Shown piece by piece: positions 15,896 through 23,693 of a DNA stretch of 41,299 nucleotides. The DNA is taken from positions 1-41,299 of the forward strand of contig CABUAH010000009.1 in the NCBI GenBank assembly GCA_902489475.1, in the 5' to 3' direction. The notes below the pieces were generated by a model that was not told the origin of the DNA, did not search any database, and was given only the letters and a program-made list of their open reading frames with translations. Within the stretch, counting starts at the first letter, position 1; each line of letters starts with the position of its first letter. The position numbers were made by a program, and so were the translations under genes. This DNA is from an uncultured Oscillospiraceae bacterium (lineage in GTDB: Bacteria; Bacillota; Clostridia; Oscillospirales; Ruminococcaceae).

Positions 15896-17515
15896 TTATA
15901 TAATTTCAGTTTCTATTTTAAGCTCTTTAGCTTTGTTAAGCAGTTTATTGATGGGGCTTTCTTTACTTTTTTCTTCTTCAGAAGAAGTAACTCTCACTCT
16001 TATTGCATATCTCGAGCCGAGAATTTCTGTAATTACCTCGTCTAGGTATTTTACATGATCCTTTAAAAGCTTAACCAAAAGCCTGTTCTTAACTACAATT
16101 AAAATTGCATTTTGATATACAAATGCAGATGAATCGTTCATAAATGCTGAAGTCGCCGGATGTTTTTCAACAAGTCTTTGAAGTATCTGAGGCCATTTTT
16201 TAAGAGGCTCAAAATCATCAGGTTTAACTTTTGAAAGGTCAACTTTCGGCTTTTCAGGGCTTGTCTGATTCGTTGGAACAATAGGATCATATTGTCGATC
16301 AGGCTTTGCCGTGCTTGACGATTGCTTTGCGGAATCTGAGTTTTTAAGCTGTTCTTCAAGCTTTGAGATACGGCTTAAAAGAGGAGCAATATCAACGCTT
16401 GTGCTGCCGGTGCTTAAATGCGAATCATTTATTATTTTTTCGCTGCAAATTTTTACAAGTCCCATTTCAAACTGAATCCGCTTGTTTGATGCTTTTATTA
16501 AGCTTTCATTTAGAGTTTCTAAGCTTTCAAGCTTGTCAATGATTTTTTCTAAGCTGTTGTTCTTAGCAATTTCTTCTAAAAGCTTGTATTCTTCAGGAGT
16601 TGCCGCAATCAAGTCATTTGCCGAACCGACAGTTTTAATTATCATAGCGTTTCGCATCTGAGAAATCAATTCCTCGCAGAGCTTTTGAAGATCCTTGGAC
16701 ATAGCATAAAGCTCGTTAATGCTGTTTATAGCTTTGGCAGTATCGTTTGACATTATAGATGTCAGAATGTCAAAAACATATTCTCTTCCGCTTATTCCGA
16801 CGGCTGTCGATACAGTTTCAATTGTTACCTCATCGGAGTAAGCCGTACATTGATCTGTCATAGAAAGAGCATCTCTCATTCCGCCATCGGAGAGCTTAGC
16901 GATAAGCTCAGCAGCGTCCTCATGAAGAACAAACCCCTCCTGTGAGGCAATGTAAAGCAGCCTCTGCTTAATATCGTTTATTTTAATTCTTGAAAAGTCA
17001 AATCTTTGACATCTTGAAAGAATAGTAGGCGGGATTTTATGAACTTCAGTTGTCGCTAAAATAAATTTGATGTGTTCGGGAGGCTCTTCCAAAAGCTTTA
17101 ACAATGCGTTAAAAGCATTGTTAGAAAGCATATGTACTTCGTCTATGATAAATACCTTGTATTTTGTTTGTTCTGGCATATATAAAGCCGATTCTTTTAG
17201 CTGACGAACATCATCAACGCCTGTATTTGAAGCGGCGTCAATCTCAACAATATCAGTTAAAGACTGATTTTCAGCTTGCTTGCAAATGTCACATTCAAGA
17301 CAAGGCTCACCGTCATGCATATTAGGGCAGTTTATCGTCTTAGCAAAAATTCTTGCACAGGTAGTTTTTCCTGTACCTCTTGAACCGGTGAACAAATATG
17401 CGTGAGCGGTTTTACCTGCAATTATCTGATTTTTAAGCGTAGTTGTAATATGACCTTGAGAAACAACATCGTCAAAACTAAGCGGACGCCATTTTCTGTA
17501 TAATGCGCAGTACAT
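15896..17515 (-). CDS. dnaX: DNA polymerase III subunits gamma/tau
   Basis: The clamp-loader ATPase of the replisome. The N-terminal AAA+ domain contains Walker A GSRGTGKTT (44-52), the zinc-binding cysteines C63, C72, C75 and C78, Walker B IIDEVHML, and the sensor segment ATTEVHKIPPTILSRCQRFDF. Clamp-loader domains II-III follow to about residue 360, then a polar linker and a C-terminal tau-like domain (about 430-539). The 539-residue length matches full-length tau of Firmicutes; I did not see a strong frameshift signal for a separate gamma. The gene starts 31 bases downstream of the SRP RNA on the same strand. Confidence 0.96.
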   Translation of the reverse strand: MYCALYRKWRPLSFDDVVSQGHITTTLKNQIIAGKTAHAYLFTGSRGTGKTTCARIFAKTINCPNMHDGEPCLECDICKQAENQSLTDIVEIDAASNTGVDDVRQLKESALYMPEQTKYKVFIIDEVHMLSNNAFNALLKLLEEPPEHIKFILATTEVHKIPPTILSRCQRFDFSRIKINDIKQRLLYIASQEGFVLHEDAAELIAKLSDGGMRDALSMTDQCTAYSDEVTIETVSTAVGISGREYVFDILTSIMSNDTAKAINSINELYAMSKDLQKLCEELISQMRNAMIIKTVGSANDLIAATPEEYKLLEEIAKNNSLEKIIDKLESLETLNESLIKASNKRIQFEMGLVKICSEKIINDSHLSTGSTSVDIAPLLSRISKLEEQLKNSDSAKQSSSTAKPDRQYDPIVPTNQTSPEKPKVDLSKVKPDDFEPLKKWPQILQRLVEKHPATSAFMNDSSAFVYQNAILIVVKNRLLVKLLKDHVKYLDEVITEILGSRYAIRVRVTSSEEEKSKESPINKLLNKAKELKIETEII

Positions 17516-17546
17516 AGCAAATCAACTCCAACTCACACAAATAATT

Positions 17547-17679
17547 CAATCCGACATATAGATGTACAGGCGAGACTGTGTCACACAAAACAAACTGCTT
17601 AATGCTGCTCGGTTCCCCGCCTGACATGGTTCACAGCGTTTCGTTGCACAGGACCTGCACACCTATATCTCGGATTGAA
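17547..17679 (-). ncRNA. ffs: Signal recognition particle RNA (small bacterial SRP/4.5S type)
   Basis: The RNA core of the signal recognition particle that targets nascent membrane proteins with Ffh. Read on the minus strand, the ends pair over about 17 bp (17663-17679 with 17547-17563, one internal mismatch pair). The apical part has the SRP helix-8 signature: GTCAGG, then GGGGAACCG in place of the tetraloop region, then AGCAGCA (about 17601-17629). The length (about 133 nt) is in the range of the short bacterial form. Position just upstream of dnaX on the same strand is typical of Clostridia. Exact ends are approximate. Confidence 0.85.
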
Positions 17680-17703
17680 AATGAACCTATTTTTACTTAA
17701 TAT

Positions 17704-17732
17704 ATTGTACCATAGCTGAGCTAAATTTTCAA
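17704..17732 (-). promoter_or_regulatory. Promoter of the SRP RNA-dnaX-ybaB-recR unit
   Basis: On the minus strand TTGAAA (17732-17727) and TACAAT (17709-17704) are separated by 17 bases. The predicted start falls roughly 18 bases before the mature SRP RNA. No other promoter-like sequence was seen before dnaX. Confidence 0.72.
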
Positions 17733-17850
17733 GTGCTTTTTCACTTTTTCTGTTGTGTATGTGTTAAATATTTCAGTTGTATCAATAACTTTTATGTAAT
17801 AAAAGCCTTGGTTTGTCCATATTATTAAATGGATAAGGAGGTTAAAACAC

Positions 17851-19080
17851 ATGAAAACAAAAATCATATTAATTTTATTGAGCACGCTGCTTATTTTTTG
17901 TGGCTGCGATAGTAAAGGTGAACTCAGAATATTAAATAAGGGGATTACAAGTCAGTCTTCATCTAAAAGCGAAGAGAGTAAAACGTCATCCGACAAATCA
18001 AAAAACGTTTACGAAGCACTTAATTATGACGAGCAAAAGGCGGTGTGGATTTCCTACATAGAGCTTGCGGATTTTTTATCAGGCAAAGATGAGCAATCAT
18101 TTGTTAATGAGTTTGCAACGGCAATTGATAACATAAAGAAATCAGGCTTTAATACGGTTTATGTCCATGTAAGAGCATTTTCAGACGCATATTATGACTC
18201 TCTCTATTATCCTAAAGCCTTAATTTTGAGCGGTACTGACTTTGATCCGCTTGAAATAATGCTTAGGATTTCACATGAAAAAGATATATCATTTCACGCA
18301 TGGATAAATCCTTTTCGTTGTATGAGTGAAAGTGATATGCAGATAATTTCGGAAAGTTATAAAACAAAGGAATGGTATAATGAGAATCCGGACATTATTA
18401 AAACAGCAGATGACAGCAGCCTTTATTGGCTTAATCCGTCATATGACGAGGTGTTTGAATTAATATGCAGCGGCGTTAAAGAGATTATCGAAAACTATGA
18501 AGTCGATGGAATACACTTCGACGATTATTTCTTCCCAACACCTGATGAAAGCTTCGACAGCAAAGAATTTAAACTATCAAATGAAAAAGATTTAAGTGAA
18601 TACAGAATTTCAAGAATTAACAAAATGGTAAGCGAGGTCTATTCGACTATAAAGAGTGAAAACAAGAGCGTTTTGTTCGGTCTTTCTCCTCAAGGCAATA
18701 TCGATAACGATTATACAAGTCAGTTTGCTGACGTTGAACGCTGGTGCAGCGAAGAAGGCTACTGTGATTACATAACACCTCAGGTCTATTACGGTTATGA
18801 AAGTACCTGCCCGTATTCAGAAACAATAGTAAAATGGGATGATATGTGTAAAAGCGGAACAGTAAAGCTGATAATCGGACTCGGGGAGTACAAAATCGTT
18901 TCAGAGGAGGAATTTATCTCCACAAAAGGAATAATTGCCAACATGATAAACGATGCAAAAAAGCTTGAAAAATACAGCGGAGTAGCAATTTACAATTACA
19001 AAAATCTGTTTGATGCAGATGAAGAAAATGCAGCACGAGTAATGGCGGAAAAAGAGCTAATTGAAAAGTCTATAAAATAA
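17851..19080 (+). CDS. Glycosyl-hydrolase-like (GH10-like, DUF187/COG1649) lipoprotein
   Basis: A predicted surface lipoprotein: a hydrophobic signal ends in LIFCGC, making C19 the likely lipidated cysteine, followed by a Ser/Lys-rich tether (about 20-52). The remainder is a TIM-barrel of the COG1649 glycosyl-hydrolase-like family, with AVWISYIELADFL (about 62-74), FNTVYVHVRAFSDAYY, FHAWINPFRC, DGIHFDDYFFP and CDYITPQVYYGYE. Members are thought to act on peptidoglycan or other wall glycans, but the substrate is not established. AAGGAGG lies eight bases before the ATG. The gap between 17733 and 17850 holds no other gene. Confidence 0.85.
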   Translation: MKTKIILILLSTLLIFCGCDSKGELRILNKGITSQSSSKSEESKTSSDKSKNVYEALNYDEQKAVWISYIELADFLSGKDEQSFVNEFATAIDNIKKSGFNTVYVHVRAFSDAYYDSLYYPKALILSGTDFDPLEIMLRISHEKDISFHAWINPFRCMSESDMQIISESYKTKEWYNENPDIIKTADDSSLYWLNPSYDEVFELICSGVKEIIENYEVDGIHFDDYFFPTPDESFDSKEFKLSNEKDLSEYRISRINKMVSEVYSTIKSENKSVLFGLSPQGNIDNDYTSQFADVERWCSEEGYCDYITPQVYYGYESTCPYSETIVKWDDMCKSGTVKLIIGLGEYKIVSEEEFISTKGIIANMINDAKKLEKYSGVAIYNYKNLFDADEENAARVMAEKELIEKSIK

Positions 19081-19104
19081 TTTATGAAAATTCTGTGAAA
19101 AGCA

Positions 19105-19133
19105 TTGTTATAATTCGTATTCTATGTTATAAT
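19105..19133 (+). promoter_or_regulatory. Promoter of yajC
   Basis: TTGTTA (19105-19110) and a perfect TATAAT (19128-19133) with a 17-base spacer, 53 bases before the yajC ATG. Confidence 0.72.
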
Positions 19134-19186
19134 AACAACTGTTGTGAATAGGAAAAATTAATTAATAAATATTAGGAGGCATAAAA

Positions 19187-19591
19187 ATGATAACAACATT
19201 ATTAGCAGCTGCTCAAAATTCGTCATCAATGCTTGTAACTTTTATTCCATTGGTTTTAATCATTGTAGTATTTTATTTCCTTTTGATCAGACCACAGAGA
19301 AAAAAGGATAAAGAAGATGCTGCTATGAGAAACAACATTCAGGTTGGTGATGAAATAGTTACTGCCGGTGGAATTATCGGAATAGTTTTTTCTGTAAAGG
19401 ATGATACTCTAGTTGTTGAAACAGGTGGAGACAGAAGTAAAATCAGAATTAAAAAATGGGCTGTTTCACAAAATCTTACCGTTCATGAACAGCAGGAGGC
19501 TGCAAGAGCTGCCGCTAAAGAAGCAAAGGTGCAGTCAAAGAAAAGCAAGACAGACAAAATTGAAAAAATAGAAGAAGATATTGAAAAATAA
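19187..19591 (+). CDS. yajC: Preprotein translocase subunit YajC
   Basis: Accessory subunit of the Sec translocon, associated with SecDF. A single membrane helix (about residues 17-36) is followed by the signature LIRPQRKKDKE and the small beta domain VGDEIVTAGGIIGIV. A Lys/Ala-rich tail extends to 134 residues, somewhat longer than the minimal family size. In many Clostridia yajC is followed by a TIGR04086 membrane protein, scfA, scfB and secDF; here the order is kept only as far as scfA. AGGAGG is well placed before the ATG. Confidence 0.93.
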   Translation: MITTLLAAAQNSSSMLVTFIPLVLIIVVFYFLLIRPQRKKDKEDAAMRNNIQVGDEIVTAGGIIGIVFSVKDDTLVVETGGDRSKIRIKKWAVSQNLTVHEQQEAARAAAKEAKVQSKKSKTDKIEKIEEDIEK

Positions 19592-19660
19592 CTTTTTTGA
19601 ATAATACAAACAGATCCCGAATAAGGTGTAGTAAGATGGTATTCCTTAGGAGGGATTTTT

Positions 19661-20059
19661 TTGCGGCAAAGAAGAAAATATTTAAGTGTAAATTTACCGA
19701 TTTTTGTTGTTGTAAGTGCTTTGATTGCCATTATAATAACTGTGTTTATTTTCTTGATTATTTCATTTGTAATGACAAAAATAGATATTCCGAAAAATAT
19801 AACACAGGTATTATCTATTGCAGCATTGGCATTGGGTGCTTATTTCGGAGGATATATCTGTGCGAAAAAATACAGAAAAAACGGTCTTTTACGAGGTGTG
19901 GCATGTGGATTTATAGTTTTTGTCATCGTTATGATAATAGGGTCTTTGTTTGCCGGAAGCGTTATCAACATTTCCTCGTCCTCTAAGCTTTTGATAGTAG
20001 TAGTTACCGGCGGTATCGGCGGTGCAATAGGCGTAAACTCAAAAAGGCGAAGGTATTGA
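19661..20059 (+). CDS. TIGR04086 family membrane protein
   Basis: A 132-residue protein of unknown function with four hydrophobic segments (about 10-37, 46-64, 77-98, 105-123) and a basic N- and C-terminus. Position between yajC and the SCIFF gene, plus the ALALGAYFGGYICAKK..RKNGLLRGVACG pattern, match TIGR04086. Start is the TTG at 19661 with AGGAGGG six bases upstream; there is no ATG nearby in frame. The overlapping 19597-19986 frame is rejected as a shadow. Confidence 0.82.
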   Translation: MRQRRKYLSVNLPIFVVVSALIAIIITVFIFLIISFVMTKIDIPKNITQVLSIAALALGAYFGGYICAKKYRKNGLLRGVACGFIVFVIVMIIGSLFAGSVINISSSSKLLIVVVTGGIGGAIGVNSKRRRY

Positions 20060-20069
20060 CAAATTTTAG

Positions 20070-20098
20070 TTGACAATAAAGTTTTATTTTGATATAAT
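20070..20098 (+). promoter_or_regulatory. Consensus promoter of scfA
   Basis: TTGACA (20070-20075) and TATAAT (20093-20098) with a 17-base spacer are a perfect sigma-A consensus. A second TTGACA lies 14 bases upstream (20056-20061). The start would be about 25 bases before the scfA ATG, implying high expression. Confidence 0.88.
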
Positions 20099-20128
20099 TA
20101 ATTTATTAAAGGATACGGGAGGCGCAAA

Positions 20129-20272
20129 ATGAAGCATATTAAAACCATCAATAAAGCTAATCTTAAGGCAACTGCTGCTAAGGGCGGCTGTGGAAAGTGT
20201 CAGGCTTCTTGCCAGTCTGCATGCAAGACATCATGCACTGTTGCAAATCAGAAGTGTGAAAAAGACGCATAG
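20129..20272 (+). CDS. scfA: SCIFF peptide precursor (six cysteines in forty-five residues)
   Basis: A ribosomal peptide precursor that in Clostridia is modified by the radical SAM enzyme ScfB, which installs thioether cross-links. The 47-residue product begins MKHIKTINKANLKATAAKGG and carries six cysteines at C21, C24, C28, C32, C36 and C43, in the near-invariant SCIFF pattern (CGKCQASCQSACKTSC, then QKC). GGGAGG lies seven bases ahead of the ATG. It has its own consensus promoter and a hairpin terminator right after the stop. The maturase gene that usually follows is absent; the next gene is a cardiolipin synthase. The role of mature SCIFF is unknown. Confidence 0.93.
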   Translation: MKHIKTINKANLKATAAKGGCGKCQASCQSACKTSCTVANQKCEKDA

Positions 20273-20286
20273 TTTTTAGCGTTTAT

Positions 20287-20328
20287 CGGTCATGTGGAGT
20301 ATGTGCTTCATGTGGCCGTTTTTATTTT
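20287..20328 (+). terminator. scfA terminator
   Basis: A 13-bp stem containing G-U pairs (20287-20299 with 20306-20318) and a 6-nt loop is followed by TTTTTATTTT, starting 15 bases after the scfA stop. The ribosome site of the next gene begins immediately after the T tract. Confidence 0.72.
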
Positions 20329-20339
20329 ACGGAGAGTTT

Positions 20340-21926
20340 ATGATGAGAAATAAAGATATTAAAACGAATGCAACCAGAAAATCAGCAATTTTCAAAAGCG
20401 GAAAAAATAAGCTTGTTTCGCTTGCGTTTGGAAGAACAGGACTAATAGTTTTGGCACTCGCACTGCAAGCTATTTTACTAATAGCGGTATTTGTTTGGTT
20501 TAGCAAATATTCGCAATTATTCTTAATTTTAGTTTTGCTGCTTACATTCATAATGATCATTTATATTCATAATGCAGAGATAGATGCATCTTTAAAACTT
20601 GCATGGATGCTTCCGATAATTATATTTCCTATTTTCGGAACGCTTTTATTCACCTTTTTCTCTTTTCAGAAGACACCGAGATATGCTAAGCGACGTCTTG
20701 ATTTTATTGCAGAAAAAAGAAAAAGATTTTTATTGCAAAACAATAATGTAGAAGAGAAACTCAAAGAGGATAATAGAAGAGTAGCTAATTTATCAGCATA
20801 CTTAAATAAGTATGCTGATGCTCCGATATATTTTTGCGATGAATGTGAGTATTTTGAACTTGGAGAATATGCGTTTGAACGAATGAAAGAAAAACTCAGA
20901 TGTGCAAAGCACTTTATATTCTTAGAGTATTTTATAATAGAGCACGGAAAAATGTGGGACAGCATTTTGGAAATACTTATCGAGAAAGCAAATGAGGGAG
21001 TTGAGGTACGGGTTATGTATGACGGAACCTGTTCCTTTAAACTTCTGCCACATAACTATCCGAAGCAGCTTGAAGCACTTGGTATTAAATGCAAAGTCTT
21101 TTCTTCGATTAAGCCGCTTTTATCCATATATCAAAACTACCGTGACCATCGAAAAATAATGGTGATAGACGGTGAATGCGCTTTTACCGGCGGAATCAAT
21201 ATGGCTGATGAGTATATTAACGAAACACATAAGCTTGGGCATTTTAAGGATACTGCAGTTATGATAAGCGGCAAAGGTGTTATGAGTTTTACTATGATAT
21301 TTTTGGAGCTTTGGAATATTGACACTCAGCTTGAGGACATCTCAAAATACGCAGTTCAGTGCGGACAGCAATTTAAAAAGGGCTATATCATTCCGTATTC
21401 TGATAAACCTATTGGAACGGAAAACATCGCTGAAAATATAATTATGGACTTGCTTTATAACTCAAAAAGCTATGTTCACATGACTACTCCGTATTTAACG
21501 CTTGACGATGATATGCTTACTGCTATTAAATATGCAGCAAAGAGGGGTGTAGAAACGGTAATAGTTATACCTGCACATTCTGATTCATTCTTTAATCAGG
21601 TTTTGGCATATGATTATTTGCCTGAGCTATTGGAAGCAGGTGTTGAGGTGTATGAATACACTCCCGGATTTATTCATGCTAAAAATATAGTTAGCGATGA
21701 TGAATTCGCAATGGTAAGTAGCGTAAATCTCGATTTCAGAAGTCTTTACTTAAATTATGAAAGCGGACTTTACATGTATGGATGTGACGCTGTAAACGAT
21801 ATTGAAAAGGATTTTAAGAATATACTTTCAGATTCAAAAAGAATAACTATTATAGATTATAAAAACACCTCTGTGTTTAAAAGAATGCTGGGATTTGTCT
21901 TAAAACTTATTGCACCGCTTATGTAA
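20340..21926 (+). CDS. cls: Cardiolipin synthase (phospholipase D family)
   Basis: Condenses two phosphatidylglycerols into cardiolipin in the membrane. Two N-terminal membrane helices (about residues 36-58 and 65-90 from this start) precede two phospholipase D domains, each with an HKD motif: HRKIMVIDG (from base 21147) and HAKNIVSDD (from base 21675). The start is set at ATG 20340 (or the adjacent ATG 20343) because GGAG at 20331-20334 is correctly spaced; an upstream in-frame ATG at 20292 lies inside the scfA terminator stem. The length of 528 residues is normal for Firmicute Cls. I see no promoter between the terminator and this gene, so it may depend on readthrough or on a promoter inside scfA. 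Confidence 0.93.
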   Translation: MMRNKDIKTNATRKSAIFKSGKNKLVSLAFGRTGLIVLALALQAILLIAVFVWFSKYSQLFLILVLLLTFIMIIYIHNAEIDASLKLAWMLPIIIFPIFGTLLFTFFSFQKTPRYAKRRLDFIAEKRKRFLLQNNNVEEKLKEDNRRVANLSAYLNKYADAPIYFCDECEYFELGEYAFERMKEKLRCAKHFIFLEYFIIEHGKMWDSILEILIEKANEGVEVRVMYDGTCSFKLLPHNYPKQLEALGIKCKVFSSIKPLLSIYQNYRDHRKIMVIDGECAFTGGINMADEYINETHKLGHFKDTAVMISGKGVMSFTMIFLELWNIDTQLEDISKYAVQCGQQFKKGYIIPYSDKPIGTENIAENIIMDLLYNSKSYVHMTTPYLTLDDDMLTAIKYAAKRGVETVIVIPAHSDSFFNQVLAYDYLPELLEAGVEVYEYTPGFIHAKNIVSDDEFAMVSSVNLDFRSLYLNYESGLYMYGCDAVNDIEKDFKNILSDSKRITIIDYKNTSVFKRMLGFVLKLIAPLM

Positions 21927-21931
21927 AAACA

Positions 21932-21961
21932 GAATAAATACACACCCTGTCGGCAATAATA
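21932..21961 (+). promoter_or_regulatory. Candidate sigma-F-type promoter of sigG
   Basis: GAATA (21932-21936) and GGCAATAATA (21952-21961) are separated by 15 bases. The second element fits the Bacillus sigma-F -10 consensus GGnnAnAnTR exactly, and the first fits the -35 consensus GYATA with one mismatch. In B. subtilis sigG is transcribed by sigma-F, so the match is biologically sensible. It lies 36 bases before the sigG ATG; no sigma-A promoter was seen in this gap. Confidence 0.55.
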
Positions 21962-21997
21962 ATTTCAAAAGAAAATTTAAAAATTTCCGGAGAAATT

Positions 21998-22768
21998 ATG
22001 AAGTACGAAAAGGTAAAAATAAGCGGGATTAATACAGCTGACCTTTGTGTTTTGACAGATGAAGAAAAAGAGGAGCTTCTTATAAGAGCTGAAAAAGGAG
22101 ATAAAGAAGCAAAAGACAAGCTGGTGCTTGGCAATTTAAAGCTTGTACTCAGCGTTATCCAACATTTTAACGGGAGAGGGCCGTCTGCGGACGATTTGTT
22201 TGAAGTTGGAACTATCGGTCTTATTAAGGCAATAAACCGCTTTGACCGTTCAAAGGGTTTTAAGCTTTCAAGCTACTGTCATCCGATGATTTTAGGTGAA
22301 ATAAAACGATTCTTAAGGGACGATTCTCCAATACGGGTAAGCCGGTCGCTCAAGGATTTGGCATATAAAGCAATGCAGACAAAAGAAGCACTTATTAAGA
22401 TAAATAAAACCGAGCCTACTATTGACGAAATAGCAAAAGAGCTGGGTGAGGACAGAGCGGATGTTGTTACTGCTCTTGAATCGGTGAGCGATCCGGTTTC
22501 TCTATATGAGCCTGTTTTTTCTGATTCCGGCGACACGCTTTATGTGCTTGACCAGATCGGTGACAACAGTGATGATGAAAGCTGGCTGAATGAATTATCA
22601 ATAAAAGAAACGATTGCTTCACTTTCACAGAGAGAAAAGAAAATCTTAAATTTAAGATATTTTCAAGGTAAAACTCAAGTTGAAGTGGCGGACGAAATAG
22701 GAATTTCTCAAGCCCAGGTATCACGGCTTGAAAAAGGTGCTCTTGACAGAATAAAAGAAGGTATATGA
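21998..22768 (+). CDS. sigG: RNA polymerase sporulation sigma factor sigma-G
   Basis: The late forespore-specific sigma factor. The 256-residue protein aligns by eye along its length with SigG: N-terminal KVKISGINTADLCVL (anti-sigma contact region), region 2 with LVLGNLKLVLSVIQHFNGRG and DDLFEVGTIGLIKAINRFD, then MILGEIKRFLRDDSPIRVSRSLKDLAYKA, DPVSLYEP, and region 4 with REKKILNLRYFQGKTQVEVADEIGISQAQVSRLEK. The IRVSRSLKDLAYKA and DPVSLYEP segments favour sigma-G over sigma-F. In Bacillus it follows spoIIGA-sigE; here those genes are absent and cls is the neighbour. CGGAGA lies ahead of the ATG. Confidence 0.9.
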   Translation: MKYEKVKISGINTADLCVLTDEEKEELLIRAEKGDKEAKDKLVLGNLKLVLSVIQHFNGRGPSADDLFEVGTIGLIKAINRFDRSKGFKLSSYCHPMILGEIKRFLRDDSPIRVSRSLKDLAYKAMQTKEALIKINKTEPTIDEIAKELGEDRADVVTALESVSDPVSLYEPVFSDSGDTLYVLDQIGDNSDDESWLNELSIKETIASLSQREKKILNLRYFQGKTQVEVADEIGISQAQVSRLEKGALDRIKEGI

Positions 22769-22772
22769 ATGT

Positions 22773-22803
22773 ATCCCCGTGGTTTACACATCGGGGATTT
22801 TTT
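22773..22803 (+). terminator. sigG terminator
   Basis: A 7-bp GC-rich stem (22773-22779 with 22792-22798) with a 12-nt loop is followed by six T, four bases after the sigG stop. Confidence 0.75.
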
Positions 22804-22823
22804 GACATAATACTTTAATTTTC

Positions 22824-22852
22824 TTGACAATTTGAAAAAGCTGTGTTATTAT
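22824..22852 (+). promoter_or_regulatory. Promoter of the T-box transcript
   Basis: TTGACA (22824-22829) and TATTAT (22847-22852) with a 17-base spacer, ending about 10 bases before the T-box leader. Confidence 0.8.
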
Positions 22853-22860
22853 ACTAAAAA

Positions 22861-23108
22861 AGCTGTGACTGGAACAAGTAACCTGCAAAACGTACTTAAG
22901 AGAGCTTTCGGTTGGTGTGAGAAAGCGGCGCTTGCTTGGTGAATACATCTATGAGCTGAGATTTTGAACATTTAAACATAAGTAGGAGTCTTCGGTTGCA
23001 ACCGTTATATTGCTTAATGAGGTAGGATCTGCATAGGCTGATTTTATAAACCGAGGTGGTACCACGAGTAATTTCGTCCTCCGGCACTTTTGCCGGAGGC
23101 TTTTTATT
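22861..23108 (+). promoter_or_regulatory. T-box riboswitch, tyrosine specifier
   Basis: A tRNA-sensing transcription attenuator. Stem I elements include AGAGAGCTTTCGGTTGGTG (22899-22917). The specifier position reads GAA-TAC-ATCTATGAGC, giving TAC (Tyr) at 22944-22946. The T-box core AGGTGGTACCACG is at 23054-23066, followed by TTTCGTCC. An intrinsic terminator (9-bp stem 23078-23086 with 23091-23099, then a T run) can be replaced by the antiterminator when uncharged tRNA-Tyr binds. Its immediate downstream gene is a methyltransferase-like protein, not an aminoacyl-tRNA synthetase; tyrS is three genes further on. The specifier call rests on alignment by eye with glyQS-type stem I. Confidence 0.9.
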
Positions 23109-23131
23109 TTTAAAATTACATGGGTGATAGC

Positions 23132-23689
23132 ATGAAAATAATAATCGGTGCAGGAAAAACACATCAGGACGGTTTTGTAAGCACTCAGGAAAATGAGCTA
23201 AATCTTCTGAATGAAGAGGATTTTAAACGTATGTTTTTCTCTGAGCTTCCTGAAGCATATTTAGCGGAGCATGTCTGGGAACATATGACTTATAATGAGG
23301 GAATTGCCGCTGCAAAGAACTGCTATAAATATCTTGCAGCAGGAGGATATATAAGAATAGCCGTACCTGATAAAAACTTTCGCAATGAATGGTATCAGAA
23401 TATGGTGAAAGTCGGAGGAAACGGCAATCCTAAGCACCCTGCATTCAGTCATAAAATCGTTTACGACTATGAAACGATTTCCAGCGTTTTTGAGCATGCG
23501 GGATTTGAGGTAGATCTGCTTGAATACTGTGATGAAAACGGAGATTTTCATTATAAATACTGGAACGAGGCTGACGGAAAAATAGGACGTTCTCTGCGTT
23601 TTGATACACGAAACTCAGATGATATGCTCGGAATGGTTTCCATTATTCTTGATGCAAAAAAGCCGAAGATAATCAAACTTAAGGAGTAA
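23132..23689 (+). CDS. SAM-dependent methyltransferase-like protein (COG4627 type)
   Basis: A 185-residue protein resembling the short predicted methyltransferases of COG4627. Features are IIIGAGKTHQDGF at the N-terminus, the LAEHVWEHMTYNEGIAAAKN helix, LAAGGYIRIAVPDKN, and an ISSVFEHAGFEV segment before the C-terminal strand. The glycine-rich SAM motif of a complete class I enzyme is reduced to GAG, so activity is uncertain and the substrate is unknown. Start: ATG 23132 has a GGGTGA-like ribosome site; the in-frame ATG at 23120 has none. As first gene after the Tyr T-box it should be induced on tyrosine starvation, which is inference. Confidence 0.72.
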   Translation: MKIIIGAGKTHQDGFVSTQENELNLLNEEDFKRMFFSELPEAYLAEHVWEHMTYNEGIAAAKNCYKYLAAGGYIRIAVPDKNFRNEWYQNMVKVGGNGNPKHPAFSHKIVYDYETISSVFEHAGFEVDLLEYCDENGDFHYKYWNEADGKIGRSLRFDTRNSDDMLGMVSIILDAKKPKIIKLKE

Positions 23690-23693
23690 TATT

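Noticed and set aside
19597..19986. 129-residue ORF with many Cys, Lys and Phe
   Set aside because: It is the shifted frame of the TIGR04086 membrane protein; composition is that of a shadow frame.
20292..20339. Upstream in-frame ATG for the cardiolipin synthase gene
   Set aside because: It lies inside the stem of the scfA terminator and has no ribosome site; GGAG at 20331 supports starts at 20340/20343.
22896..23164. Minus-strand ORFs across the T-box
   Set aside because: They are antisense to a structured RNA leader and match nothing; the T-box explains the conservation-like patterns.
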